Assembly (NCBI GenBank): GCA_902470345.1
Contig: CABRGB010000006.1
Span: 1-54,221 of the forward strand
DNA length: 54,221 nucleotides
From: an uncultured Collinsella sp.
GTDB taxonomy: Bacteria > Actinomycetota > Coriobacteriia > Coriobacteriales > Coriobacteriaceae
Direction: 5' to 3'
In this document: positions 47,348 through 54,221 of the stretch, piece by piece
Layout of the letters: every line of letters starts with the position of its first letter
Position numbering within the stretch: the stretch's first letter is position 1
Position numbers and translations under genes: made by a program
The notes under the pieces: model-generated
The model's database searches: none
Told to the model about the DNA's origin: nothing
The model's input: only the letters and a program-made list of their open reading frames with translations

Positions 47348-48166
47348 CTAGAGCTCCAGCGTGAGAGTGACGGGGCAGTGGTCGCTGCCAAAGATGTCGC
47401 CGCGGATGCCGGTGTCGCGCACGTTGCCGGCGATTGAATTGCTTACCAGGAAGTAGTCGATGCGCCAGCCGGCGTTGTTCTTGCGTGCATTAAAACGGTA
47501 GCTCCACCAGCTGTAGACGCCCTCGACGTCGGGGTTTGCCGCGCGCCAGGTATCGGTGAAGCCGGCGTTGAGCAGCTCGGTAAACTTGCCGCGTTCCTCG
47601 TCCGAAAAGCCTGCGTTGCCGCGGTTGGATTTGGGGTTCTTGAGGTCGATCTCCTCGTGCGCCACGTTAAAGTCACCGCAGGTTACGACGGGTTTGCCGG
47701 TCTCGCGCTCGAGTGCGCTCAGAAAGCCGCGATAGGCGTCGTCCCAGGCCATGCGCACGTCGATGCGGGCGAGCTCGTTTTGCGCGTTGGGCGTGTAGAC
47801 ATCCACAAACCAAAACTTGTCAAACTCGAGTGCGCAGACGCGGCCCTCGGTCGCGGCTTGGGCGACGAGCTCGGCTGCATCGCCCTTGCCGGCGTAAGGC
47901 AGCAGCGCGTCGGCGTGCAACACGCGCAGCGGTTCCTGGCGGCTAAAGACCGCGGTGCCCGAATAGCCCTTGCGCTCGGCGTAGCTCCAGGTTTGGTGGT
48001 AGCCGGGCATGTCGATATCGACTTGGCCTTCCTGCAGCTTGGTTTCCTGCAGCGCCAGGATGTCGACGTCGAGTTCCTGCGCGATTTGGATAAAGCTCGG
48101 GTCTTTTTTGAGCACGGCGCGCAGGCCGTTAACGTTCCAAGAGGCAAACGTGTAAGTCTGAGGCAT
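47348..48166 (-). CDS. xth: Exodeoxyribonuclease III
   Basis: The 272-residue AP endonuclease and 3'-exonuclease repairs abasic sites. Active-site motifs are all present: SWNVNGLRA, LQETK, GDFNVAH and SDHCPV. The protein is full length. AAAGGA lies 5 nt before the ATG. It is divergent from the sirtuin gene, with 113 bp between start codons. Confidence 0.95.
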   Translation of the reverse strand: MPQTYTFASWNVNGLRAVLKKDPSFIQIAQELDVDILALQETKLQEGQVDIDMPGYHQTWSYAERKGYSGTAVFSRQEPLRVLHADALLPYAGKGDAAELVAQAATEGRVCALEFDKFWFVDVYTPNAQNELARIDVRMAWDDAYRGFLSALERETGKPVVTCGDFNVAHEEIDLKNPKSNRGNAGFSDEERGKFTELLNAGFTDTWRAANPDVEGVYSWWSYRFNARKNNAGWRIDYFLVSNSIAGNVRDTGIRGDIFGSDHCPVTLTLEL

Positions 48167-48279
48167 GGTGTCCTTTCGACGGGGTTGGCAGGCTTAAGAT
48201 TAGCGCAACACGAGCGGGGCGGAGTCCGCGAGCGACGGCGCAAACGCCGCCGCCCCGGTGGCAAGGACGGAGGACACAC

Positions 48280-49032
48280 ATGACGCAGGCAATATCGGAT
48301 CCCAGATGGGCCTCCGCTGCGCTGGCGGAGCTGTTCAATACCCACAAGCGCGTGGTCTTCTTTGGCGGCGCGGGTGTTTCCACGGCGAGTGGCATCCCCG
48401 ATTTCCGCAGCGTGGACGGCCTGTATCATCAGCAGTTTGCCTACCCGCCCGAGACCATGCTTTCGCATAGCTTTTACGAGGCACATCCGGCCGAGTTCTT
48501 CGACTTCTACCGCACCAAGATGATCGCGCTTGGCGCCAAGCCCAACCGCTGCCACACCAAGCTGGCCGAGCTGGAACGCGCCGGCAGACTAAATGCCGTG
48601 GTGACGCAAAATATCGACGGTCTGCATCAGATGGCAGGCTCGCAGCGCGTGTTCGAACTGCACGGATCGGTCCATCGCAACATTTGCCAGTCGTGCGGCG
48701 CGGTCTATAGCGCCGAGTGGATTTGCTCGCGCGGGCACGAGAACGCCGCGGGTGTGCCCGTGTGTCCTGCGTGCGGCGGGCGCATTAAGCCCGATGTGGT
48801 GCTCTACGAGGAGCCGCTCGACGAGCATGTACTGACCGGCGCTGTTGCCGCCATCGCCGCGGCCGATGCCCTTATTGTGGGCGGGACCTCGCTCGTGGTG
48901 TATCCGGCGGCGGGCCTTACGCGCTACTTTACCGGCGATACGCTGGCCATTTGCAATCTTGCTCCCACCGATCAGGATGCAAATGCCGACCTGCTGATTT
49001 CTTGCGACATCGCGGCCGCGTTTGCGTTCTAG
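48280..49032 (+). CDS. cobB: NAD-dependent protein deacylase (sirtuin)
   Basis: The 250-residue Sir2 protein removes acyl groups from lysines using NAD. Signature GAGVSTASGIPDFRS, the NAD-pocket TQNIDGLHQMAG and the catalytic histidine in ELHGS are intact. Four zinc cysteines are visible as CQSC and CPAC. The GAGVSTASGIPDF phrasing resembles class U sirtuins. GGAGG lies 6 nt before the ATG. It precedes the folate gene by 94 bp. Confidence 0.94.
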   Translation: MTQAISDPRWASAALAELFNTHKRVVFFGGAGVSTASGIPDFRSVDGLYHQQFAYPPETMLSHSFYEAHPAEFFDFYRTKMIALGAKPNRCHTKLAELERAGRLNAVVTQNIDGLHQMAGSQRVFELHGSVHRNICQSCGAVYSAEWICSRGHENAAGVPVCPACGGRIKPDVVLYEEPLDEHVLTGAVAAIAAADALIVGGTSLVVYPAAGLTRYFTGDTLAICNLAPTDQDANADLLISCDIAAAFAF

Positions 49033-49126
49033 CCAGTGTGCGCGGATACAATAGAAAGACTGATTGCAAAGCAACCCCGCCGCCTGTGCCCGAGCGCGGT
49101 GGCGCGGGCATTTTAGGAGGATGTTC

Positions 49127-50854
49127 ATGGCGAACGATAGCAAGACATGGCGGTGCGGAAAGTACGAGCTCAGCTTTGACCGCCCGCGCATCATGGGCGT
49201 CCTCAACGTGACGCCCGATTCGTTTAGCGATGGCGGGGAGCACTTCGACCCGGATGCTGCCATCGAGTACGGCCTGGCGATGCTCGATGCCGGCGCCGAT
49301 ATCATCGACGTGGGCGGCGAGTCCACGCGCCCCGGATTTACCCCGGTCAACCCCGACGAGGAGGCTCGCCGCGTGCTTCCCGTGGTGCGCGCGCTGGCCA
49401 AAGAGGGCGCCATTGTCTCGATCGACACGCGCCACGTGGCGGTTGCCAAGGCTGCCGTGCGCTGCGGCGCCTCGATCGTCAACGACGTGACGGGCTTCAC
49501 CGACCCCAAGATGGTCGAGTTTGTCGCGACGAGCACCTGCGGCGTCATCGTGATGCACGCCGGCGAGGTCGCGGCGCCCACGCGCGCGCATGCAACGGTG
49601 CAGCTCGATACCTCGGCCGCGGCGTTTGTTGCCGAAAAGGCACGCGAGGCGGCCGCGGAGGCTGCGCGCGAGGCCGAGAAGCCTGCCCGCCGTCGCCGTG
49701 GCAAGTTGCTGGGCGAGCCCAAGACGGAGGCCAAGCTGCCGGGCGGCGTGGTGCAGCCCTCGTTGCCGTTTGGCGATCCGGAGCCTGCACCCGAGCCCAC
49801 GGATGAGCAGAAGCAGGAGACGCCGGCCGCCGAGCAGGCTACCCCTGTCGCCGAGGCCGCTGCGACCCCTGAGCTCGCGCCGGAGCCCAATGATCACCTG
49901 GCGGCCATGATGCGCCGCAGCGCCCGCCGCGAGGAGGCCTACGTGCCCACCTCTCAGCTCCGTCGCTTTATCCTGCCCGATTCGGCGCCCATCATGCGCC
50001 GCGTCATGGGCTTTCTGTCCGACCAGGCCCGCACGCTTATCCATGCCGGCGTGTCGCGCGACCGCATCTGCATCGATCCCGGCCCGGGCTTTGGCAAGAC
50101 GGCCAACGAAGACATCGTCATCCAGCGCGAGACCGCCAAGATGGCGTCGCTGGGCTACCCGCTCATGTGCGCCGTGTCGCGCAAGCGTTTTGTGGGCGCC
50201 GTCTCGGGCGTGACCGAGGCCGCCGCGCGCGATGCCGCCACGTTTGGCGTTTGCCTGGGTGCCATCCAGGCCGGTGCCAACATCGTGCGCGTGCACGACG
50301 TCACCGGCTTTGCGCAGTTCCTGAACGGTTACTGGGCTGTCGCCAAGCCGCAGCCGCGCCGTGCGTTTGTGGCCGTGGGCTCCAACCTGGGGCATCGTTG
50401 CGATAACATCCGCGCCGCACGCGACATGATCGCCGAGATTCCGCTCACCTGCGTGTCCAACTGCTCGCGCATCTACGAGAGCGAGCCGGCCTACGAGACG
50501 CGCCAGGACGCATTCGCCAACGCCGTCATCGAGATCAAGACCGAGTTGGCGCCGCTGGTGCTGCTCGACGAGCTTATGAAGATCGAGGCCGAGCTGGGGC
50601 GCGACCGCTCCAAGAAGGCCAAGGCCAACGGCCCGCGCACCATCGACCTGGACCTGCTGTGGATGGATGGCGAGACCCACGGCGGCAAAAAGCTGCGCCT
50701 GCCGCATCCGCTGATCGGCGAGCGCGACTTTGTGCTGGTGCCGCTCGAGGACCTGATGCACGACCCGGCGCGGTTCTTCCGCTACAACGGTGTCGAGGTC
50801 AAGGATCCCGAGGAACGCGTGGGCCATATCGTGGGCGAATTGGGGCGTATGTAG
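49127..50854 (+). CDS. folP: Dihydropteroate synthase / HPPK fusion (FolP-FolK)
   Basis: The 575-residue protein carries two folate enzymes. The N-terminal DHPS domain has GVLNVTPDSFSDGG and VGGESTRPG. It is split by a low-complexity insertion of about 135 residues (about 149-287), rich in Ala, Glu, Pro and Arg. It resumes with DPGPGFGKT and SRKRFVG. HPPK starts near residue 412 (AFVAVGSNLGH) and keeps GPRTIDLDLLW. The reaction joins HPPP to p-aminobenzoate. AGGAGG lies 6 nt before the ATG at 49127; an ATG at 49121 is too close. The insertion sits where the usual MH...Y loop should be. Confidence 0.93.
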   Translation: MANDSKTWRCGKYELSFDRPRIMGVLNVTPDSFSDGGEHFDPDAAIEYGLAMLDAGADIIDVGGESTRPGFTPVNPDEEARRVLPVVRALAKEGAIVSIDTRHVAVAKAAVRCGASIVNDVTGFTDPKMVEFVATSTCGVIVMHAGEVAAPTRAHATVQLDTSAAAFVAEKAREAAAEAAREAEKPARRRRGKLLGEPKTEAKLPGGVVQPSLPFGDPEPAPEPTDEQKQETPAAEQATPVAEAAATPELAPEPNDHLAAMMRRSARREEAYVPTSQLRRFILPDSAPIMRRVMGFLSDQARTLIHAGVSRDRICIDPGPGFGKTANEDIVIQRETAKMASLGYPLMCAVSRKRFVGAVSGVTEAAARDAATFGVCLGAIQAGANIVRVHDVTGFAQFLNGYWAVAKPQPRRAFVAVGSNLGHRCDNIRAARDMIAEIPLTCVSNCSRIYESEPAYETRQDAFANAVIEIKTELAPLVLLDELMKIEAELGRDRSKKAKANGPRTIDLDLLWMDGETHGGKKLRLPHPLIGERDFVLVPLEDLMHDPARFFRYNGVEVKDPEERVGHIVGELGRM

Positions 50855-51556
50855 ATGATTGAGATGAATGCTGTAGCCGTCGGTACCGAGCTTGACGCCG
50901 CGCGCGACGCGGGTCGCGAGGGTGCGTCCGCGGGCTGGTGCGCTTGGAGCGCGGGCGAGGCGTCGTTGACGTTTTCGCTGGTCGTGCGCCCGGATGTGAA
51001 TATGCATGCCTTCCACGGCCTGCCGTTTGTGGCCGCAATGGGCATGATGGACGCGCTTGTGGGCACGGCGTCGACGCCGGGCCTGGGCCTTGCCGGCAAG
51101 GTGGGCATCCAGTGGCCGAGTGACATCGTGTGCGGTGCGCCTGCGTTTGAGACGTCGTTCGCGCGCGTCACCGTCAACGGCGGCGCCGGTGCTGCGGGTA
51201 TGTTCGGTGCCGTAACGGTGGATATTGAGCGTTCGGCATTGAGCGAGCTCGGCGTGGATGTGGCTGACGAAGCGCTGGTCGAGGCGCTGGCCGCCGCCGT
51301 GCTGACCCGCGTGGACGCCTGGGCGGTTGTTGCCAACACGCCGCAGGGCGCTGCCGGTCCGCTGGCCCCCGTGCTGGGCGAGTACTTCGACATGGTGCCG
51401 CTGCTGGGCCGCCAAGTTGCGGCGGTGTCGCCCAACGGTTTGCCGCTTGCGGTCGGTGTGTTTGCGGGCCTGGACATCTGGGGCCGCGCGACCATCAAGA
51501 CCGATGCCGGCGAGCAGGAGTTTCCGCCCGAGGCCGTACGGATTCGCGGGCTGTAA
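50855..51556 (+). CDS. Biotin-protein-ligase-like protein, probably not catalytic
   Basis: The 233-residue protein resembles a BirA-type ligase: an FSLVVRPD strand, a helix before IQWPSD, and a C-terminal SH3-like module (WGRATIKTDAGEQEF). Key residues differ. The family motif KWPND reads QWPSD (Q86, S89), the GRGRxGR loop is only DAGREGASAGW, and the later GxKxxGI lysine is missing. Biotinylation is therefore unlikely. The start codon follows the folP-folK stop codon directly, so the genes are coupled. A regulatory or small-molecule-binding role is inference. It could also be an unrelated lipoyl/biotin-ligase-fold protein. Confidence 0.6.
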   Translation: MIEMNAVAVGTELDAARDAGREGASAGWCAWSAGEASLTFSLVVRPDVNMHAFHGLPFVAAMGMMDALVGTASTPGLGLAGKVGIQWPSDIVCGAPAFETSFARVTVNGGAGAAGMFGAVTVDIERSALSELGVDVADEALVEALAAAVLTRVDAWAVVANTPQGAAGPLAPVLGEYFDMVPLLGRQVAAVSPNGLPLAVGVFAGLDIWGRATIKTDAGEQEFPPEAVRIRGL

Positions 51557-51593
51557 CGCGAGGCGCCCGCGCCCAAAGATAACGATGACAACG

Positions 51594-51624
51594 AAGCCCT
51601 CCTCGGCCTGCACGGGGAGGGCTT
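51594..51624 (+). terminator. Terminator of the folate unit
   Basis: AAGCCCTCC (51594-51602) pairs perfectly with GGAGGGCTT (51616-51624). A short T-run follows. Confidence 0.65.
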
Positions 51625-51647
51625 TCGCATGACTGCCGAGCTGTCTT

Positions 51648-51696
51648 AAGCCTATTCCTCAAAACTGAAATATTTTCAGTTTTGAGGAATAGGCTT
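51648..51696. repeat. Perfect 23-bp palindrome with 3-nt loop
   Basis: AAGCCTATTCCTCAAAACTG with GAA (51648-51670) pairs exactly with 51674-51696 around TAT. AT-rich compared with the flanks. It lies between the convergent biotin-ligase-like and coaX genes. Confidence 0.93.
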
Positions 51697-51750
51697 GGCG
51701 AACGTTTGCGGGGGCCGTGGCATCGGGCGTGCTCGACTTTAGTCCCCGTC

Positions 51751-52524
51751 CTACCCCAGCTTCTGTATGCGGCGGTAGATTTCGCAGATGCCCTTAATGG
51801 TGAGCTGTCCGTCGACTACGTCGAAGGCGTCGGTCGAATCGGCGACGATGCCGGCGAGGCCGCCCGTGGCGATAACCGTGGCGTCCTCGCGGCCCAGCTC
51901 GCGCTTCATGCGCGCGACCAGACCCTCGGCCATGGCGGCGGCGCCCACCACGGCGCCTACCTTGATGCACTCCTCGGTGTCGCGGCCGATAGCGTGTTCG
52001 GGCGCCTCGAGCGGAACGCTGGCGAGCTTGGCGGCACGGGCGGCAAGCGCGTCCATGGAGATGCGGATGCCCGGCGCGATCGCTCCGCCAATGTAATAAC
52101 CGTCCTCATCGATGACGTCGATATTGGTCGCGGTGCCAAAGTCCACCACGATCGCCGGCGCGCCGTAGAAGGTCTCGGCCGCAACGGCGTTGGCGATGCG
52201 GTCGGCACCCACGGCCTGAGGGCGTGCCGCGCGCAGCTTGGTCACCGCGGCCGTCTGCGGCCCGATGACGATGGCGTCCGCCGCAATGCGGTCGGCCACG
52301 GCGTGCCACTCGCGCGAGAGCTGCGGCACCACGCCGGCAAAGGCGATCGCGTCGACCGCGTCGAGCGAAAGGCCGTACATCTTAAAGAAACCCATCAGGC
52401 GCACGTGGATCTCGTCGGCGGTATAGGAGCGGTCGGTGGGCATACGCCACGACTGCACCAGCTCGTCTCCGTCAAACAGACCCATGGCCGTCTGCGTGTT
52501 TCCCATATCGATAGCGAGCAGCAT
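51751..52524 (-). CDS. coaX: Type III pantothenate kinase
   Basis: The 257-residue CoaX starts CoA synthesis by phosphorylating pantothenate. The ASKHA-fold motifs are intact: LAIDMGNTQTAMG (D6), VGADRIANA and VDFGTATNIDVI. A frame open back to 52695 adds a basic stretch without a site; GGGAG lies 6 nt before the ATG at 52524, giving standard length. Type III enzymes are insensitive to CoA feedback. Confidence 0.95.
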   Translation of the reverse strand: MLLAIDMGNTQTAMGLFDGDELVQSWRMPTDRSYTADEIHVRLMGFFKMYGLSLDAVDAIAFAGVVPQLSREWHAVADRIAADAIVIGPQTAAVTKLRAARPQAVGADRIANAVAAETFYGAPAIVVDFGTATNIDVIDEDGYYIGGAIAPGIRISMDALAARAAKLASVPLEAPEHAIGRDTEECIKVGAVVGAAAMAEGLVARMKRELGREDATVIATGGLAGIVADSTDAFDVVDGQLTIKGICEIYRRIQKLG

Positions 52525-52777
52525 GTCTACTCCCAGTGTTGGCATAAAAGGACGCGCACCATTGTATACGTGCCGTCGGCGCTGCTGCGCCGCGATTCGT
52601 CTGCGTGGGCGTTTGGACCCGTGTTCAGCTGAACCGGGTGCGACCGAAACGCCCGTTTTGCTGCCAGACTGTCGGCGACAAAGCGGGCGGTCCAAGCCCG
52701 CGGAAGCAGCCCTGGACGCGGCGCCGGACGGACCAGAGCCCGCCGCGCCCAGCCGGTGTGGACGATAAGGAGCAGAG

Positions 52778-53965
52778 ATGTTGATTCACTACGAGGCGAG
52801 TGTTGCGAGTGCCAGGCACGAGATTCAGGGGTGTGGAAATCGGGAGCATTACTGCGTGCAGGTGGTTGAGCCGCCCCGCGCGTTCGGTACGGCGGGGGAT
52901 GGTGGCCCGGACGGCGGAGGCTCGGCGACCGACGCGGCGCCTCGCCAGGCGATCGTTGCCGCTGTCGCGGGCGGTATGCCATCCATGATTTTGAGCGGCG
53001 AAGGTGCCCACCTTGCCAGCGAAGCTGCCGTCGATGCCGCGGCCGAGGCGTATCGTCGGGGCGAGCTCGTGCCGGGTGATGCCTCTGCCCTTAAGGGCGT
53101 GTTTGAGCGTGCGCTTCGTGCGGTCGCAGACGTGGCCGTCGATCAGCCCGCTGCCGATATCACTTCGTTTGCCTGCACGCTATGCCTGGTAGTATGGGAT
53201 GGCGTGCGCGTTTGGTATGGCAATGCCGGTGATTCCGGTGCGGTTGCCGTGGACTTCTTGGGTGATCCGTTTGCCCTGACGCATATGCATTGCGGGCCGC
53301 TGTCGAGCCGGCCGTTCCCGCTGCACGATTCCTATCACTGGGAGTTTGGCTATCGCACGAGCGCCGAAAGCGTGCTTGTGGCCACAGGTGGCATGCTTGG
53401 GCAGTTTGCCGAGTGGGCGCCCGGCTCTTACGGTGCGCCGAAGGCGTATGACCGCGAGCTCATTGGCCTGCTCACGAATCGGAATATCGATGTGGACGAT
53501 TTGCCGTTGATGAATGTCGCTGCAGCTAAATATCTGAACGAGTTTCCCGCGACCCGCGTGGACGGCGATAAGACGGTGGTGGCAATGATCAACAGCGAGA
53601 AGCCTTCGGTGACAGATTTTATTTGCGCCACGGCGAAAGACGTGACGGCTGAGCGTCTTGCTGCGGCGGGCGCGTCCTTTGCGGACGAGGATGACGATCG
53701 AAAGGTCTTGCTGCCGTGGAACGACGAGCTGCGCATGCGTGCCGGCGATGTGGCGAATGACGTGGGCGGCGACTTCACTGTAGAGCTTGAGTATCAGCTC
53801 ATGTGCGGCATGTCGCTCGATCGGGCTTTTGGGCTGGCATCGGCCGTTGCCCGTGAGCGCGCCGAGAGGTATCGCGTGTTCGAGGACTGCGTAGCCGATG
53901 GGCCCGAAGACTATGACGCGGCCATGTTGTCCGACGACGAGACGTCGTTTGACGAGATGGCCTAG
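52778..53965 (+). CDS. PP2C-like protein lacking metal-binding aspartates
   Basis: The 395-residue protein follows the order of a PP2C (PPM) phosphatase. The region AAVAGGMPSM stands where DGMG should be (A64 for the Asp). YGNAGDSGAV keeps GDS (D152). VLVATGGMLG replaces the TDG of motif 8 (G204 for Asp). VDGDKTVV keeps one acidic residue (D263). Two metal ligands are therefore gone, so phosphatase activity is doubtful and a scaffold or regulatory role is more likely. A long C-terminal extension (about 280-395) is charged. AAGGAG precedes the ATG. No kinase is nearby. Confidence 0.6.
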   Translation: MLIHYEASVASARHEIQGCGNREHYCVQVVEPPRAFGTAGDGGPDGGGSATDAAPRQAIVAAVAGGMPSMILSGEGAHLASEAAVDAAAEAYRRGELVPGDASALKGVFERALRAVADVAVDQPAADITSFACTLCLVVWDGVRVWYGNAGDSGAVAVDFLGDPFALTHMHCGPLSSRPFPLHDSYHWEFGYRTSAESVLVATGGMLGQFAEWAPGSYGAPKAYDRELIGLLTNRNIDVDDLPLMNVAAAKYLNEFPATRVDGDKTVVAMINSEKPSVTDFICATAKDVTAERLAAAGASFADEDDDRKVLLPWNDELRMRAGDVANDVGGDFTVELEYQLMCGMSLDRAFGLASAVARERAERYRVFEDCVADGPEDYDAAMLSDDETSFDEMA

Positions 53966-54040
53966 GAGCGTCGCGGGCCCTGGACTCTTCGCGCCGGGGG
54001 TGTTCAAGATATGAAGGAATTATGCTCTACGAGATTTTCC

Positions 54041-54069
54041 TTGCCGTCCGCCGAACTCCCGCGTAATAT
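54041..54069 (+). promoter_or_regulatory. Promoter of initiator tRNA-Met
   Basis: TTGCCG (54041-54046) and TAATAT (54064-54069) are spaced 17 bp, ending 31 bp before the tRNA. The -10 equals that of the first tRNA cluster. Confidence 0.8.
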
Positions 54070-54100
54070 TCTTTCTTGCGCACATGAGGCGCCCAGACAT

Positions 54101-54177
54101 TGCGGGGTGGAGCAGTCTGGTAGCTCGCCGGGCTCATAACCCGGAGGTCGTAGGTTCAAATCCTGCCCCCGCGACCA
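54101..54177 (+). tRNA. Initiator tRNA-Met (CAT anticodon)
   Basis: A 77-nt cloverleaf with anticodon CAT and three consecutive G-C pairs at positions 29-31/39-41 of the anticodon stem, the mark of initiator tRNA. The 1-72 position is a U-G wobble rather than a strong Watson-Crick pair, which fits formylation needs. CCA is encoded. Confidence 0.96.
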
Positions 54178-54187
54178 AGAACTTGCA

Positions 54188-54216
54188 GCTCGTCGGCCTA
54201 GCCGGCGAGCTTTTTT
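54188..54216 (+). terminator. Terminator of initiator tRNA-Met
   Basis: GCTCGTCGGC pairs with GCCGGCGAGC (one G-U) around CTA and is followed by six Ts. Confidence 0.88.
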
Positions 54217-54221
54217 GTTAT

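Noticed and set aside
48929..51613. 894-codon minus-strand frame opposite folP-folK
   Set aside because: Antisense shadow; the low-complexity FolP insertion keeps this frame open too.

Overview
The window looks like a chromosomal segment of a Collinsella-type member of the Coriobacteriia (high-GC, Gram-positive, anaerobic gut Actinomycetota). The evidence is the GC-rich coding sequence with strong third-position bias, AGGAGG-type ribosome binding sites, rpsF-ssb-rpsR-rplI-dnaB order, a class B sortase, a type III pantothenate kinase, an Nfn-like flavoprotein pair and a PD-(D/E)XK protein family that I associate with Coriobacteriia. The genus is inferred by recognition, not by a database search.

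Layout. 1-511: tRNA-Ile, tRNA-Ala and a second, identical tRNA-Ile. 650-5250: a bifunctional-nuclease-domain protein, two unknown small genes, typA and a bactofilin-like membrane protein. 5357-7450: a TRIC/UPF0126 channel, then an AT-rich nuclease gene enclosed by two ~80-bp inverted copies of a palindromic repeat, the most mobile-looking object here. 7520-7748: two tRNA-Ser. 8243-12927: rpsF-ssb-rpsR-rplI, dnaB, purA. 13046-18001: purD, a NUDIX hydrolase, an ABC exporter and an unknown membrane protein. 18397-24062: carA-carB and purE. 24099-26903: sortase B, a MoaE-like protein and a CmpB-type membrane protein. 27190-31429: purF, purM-purN and an orphan PTS EIIA. 31627-37295: a PrsA-like foldase, a YqeY protein, a polar amino acid ABC transporter and a kinase-like protein. 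37424-43499, all minus strand: an NfnAB-like pair, pth, prs and glmU. 43695-46811: an ECF transporter (T, fused A, S). 47348-53965: xth, a sirtuin, folP-folK, a biotin-ligase-like protein, coaX and a degenerate PP2C-like protein. 54101-54177: initiator tRNA-Met.

Function. Nucleotide supply dominates: prs makes PRPP; purF, purD, purN, purM, purE and purA cover six purine steps; carAB feeds pyrimidines and arginine. The purine genes lie in separate transcription units rather than one pur operon. folP-folK supplies folate, which feeds the formyl donor used by PurN. A hairpin resembling a PyrR binding site lies against the carA ribosome binding site.

The intergenic spaces carry an unusually dense set of long, often perfect, inverted repeats. 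Many contain a GGGACAGG or GGGACGGGG core (CCTGTCCC or CCCCGTCCC on the other strand). They look like a REP-like family, and no cognate transposase is visible in the window.
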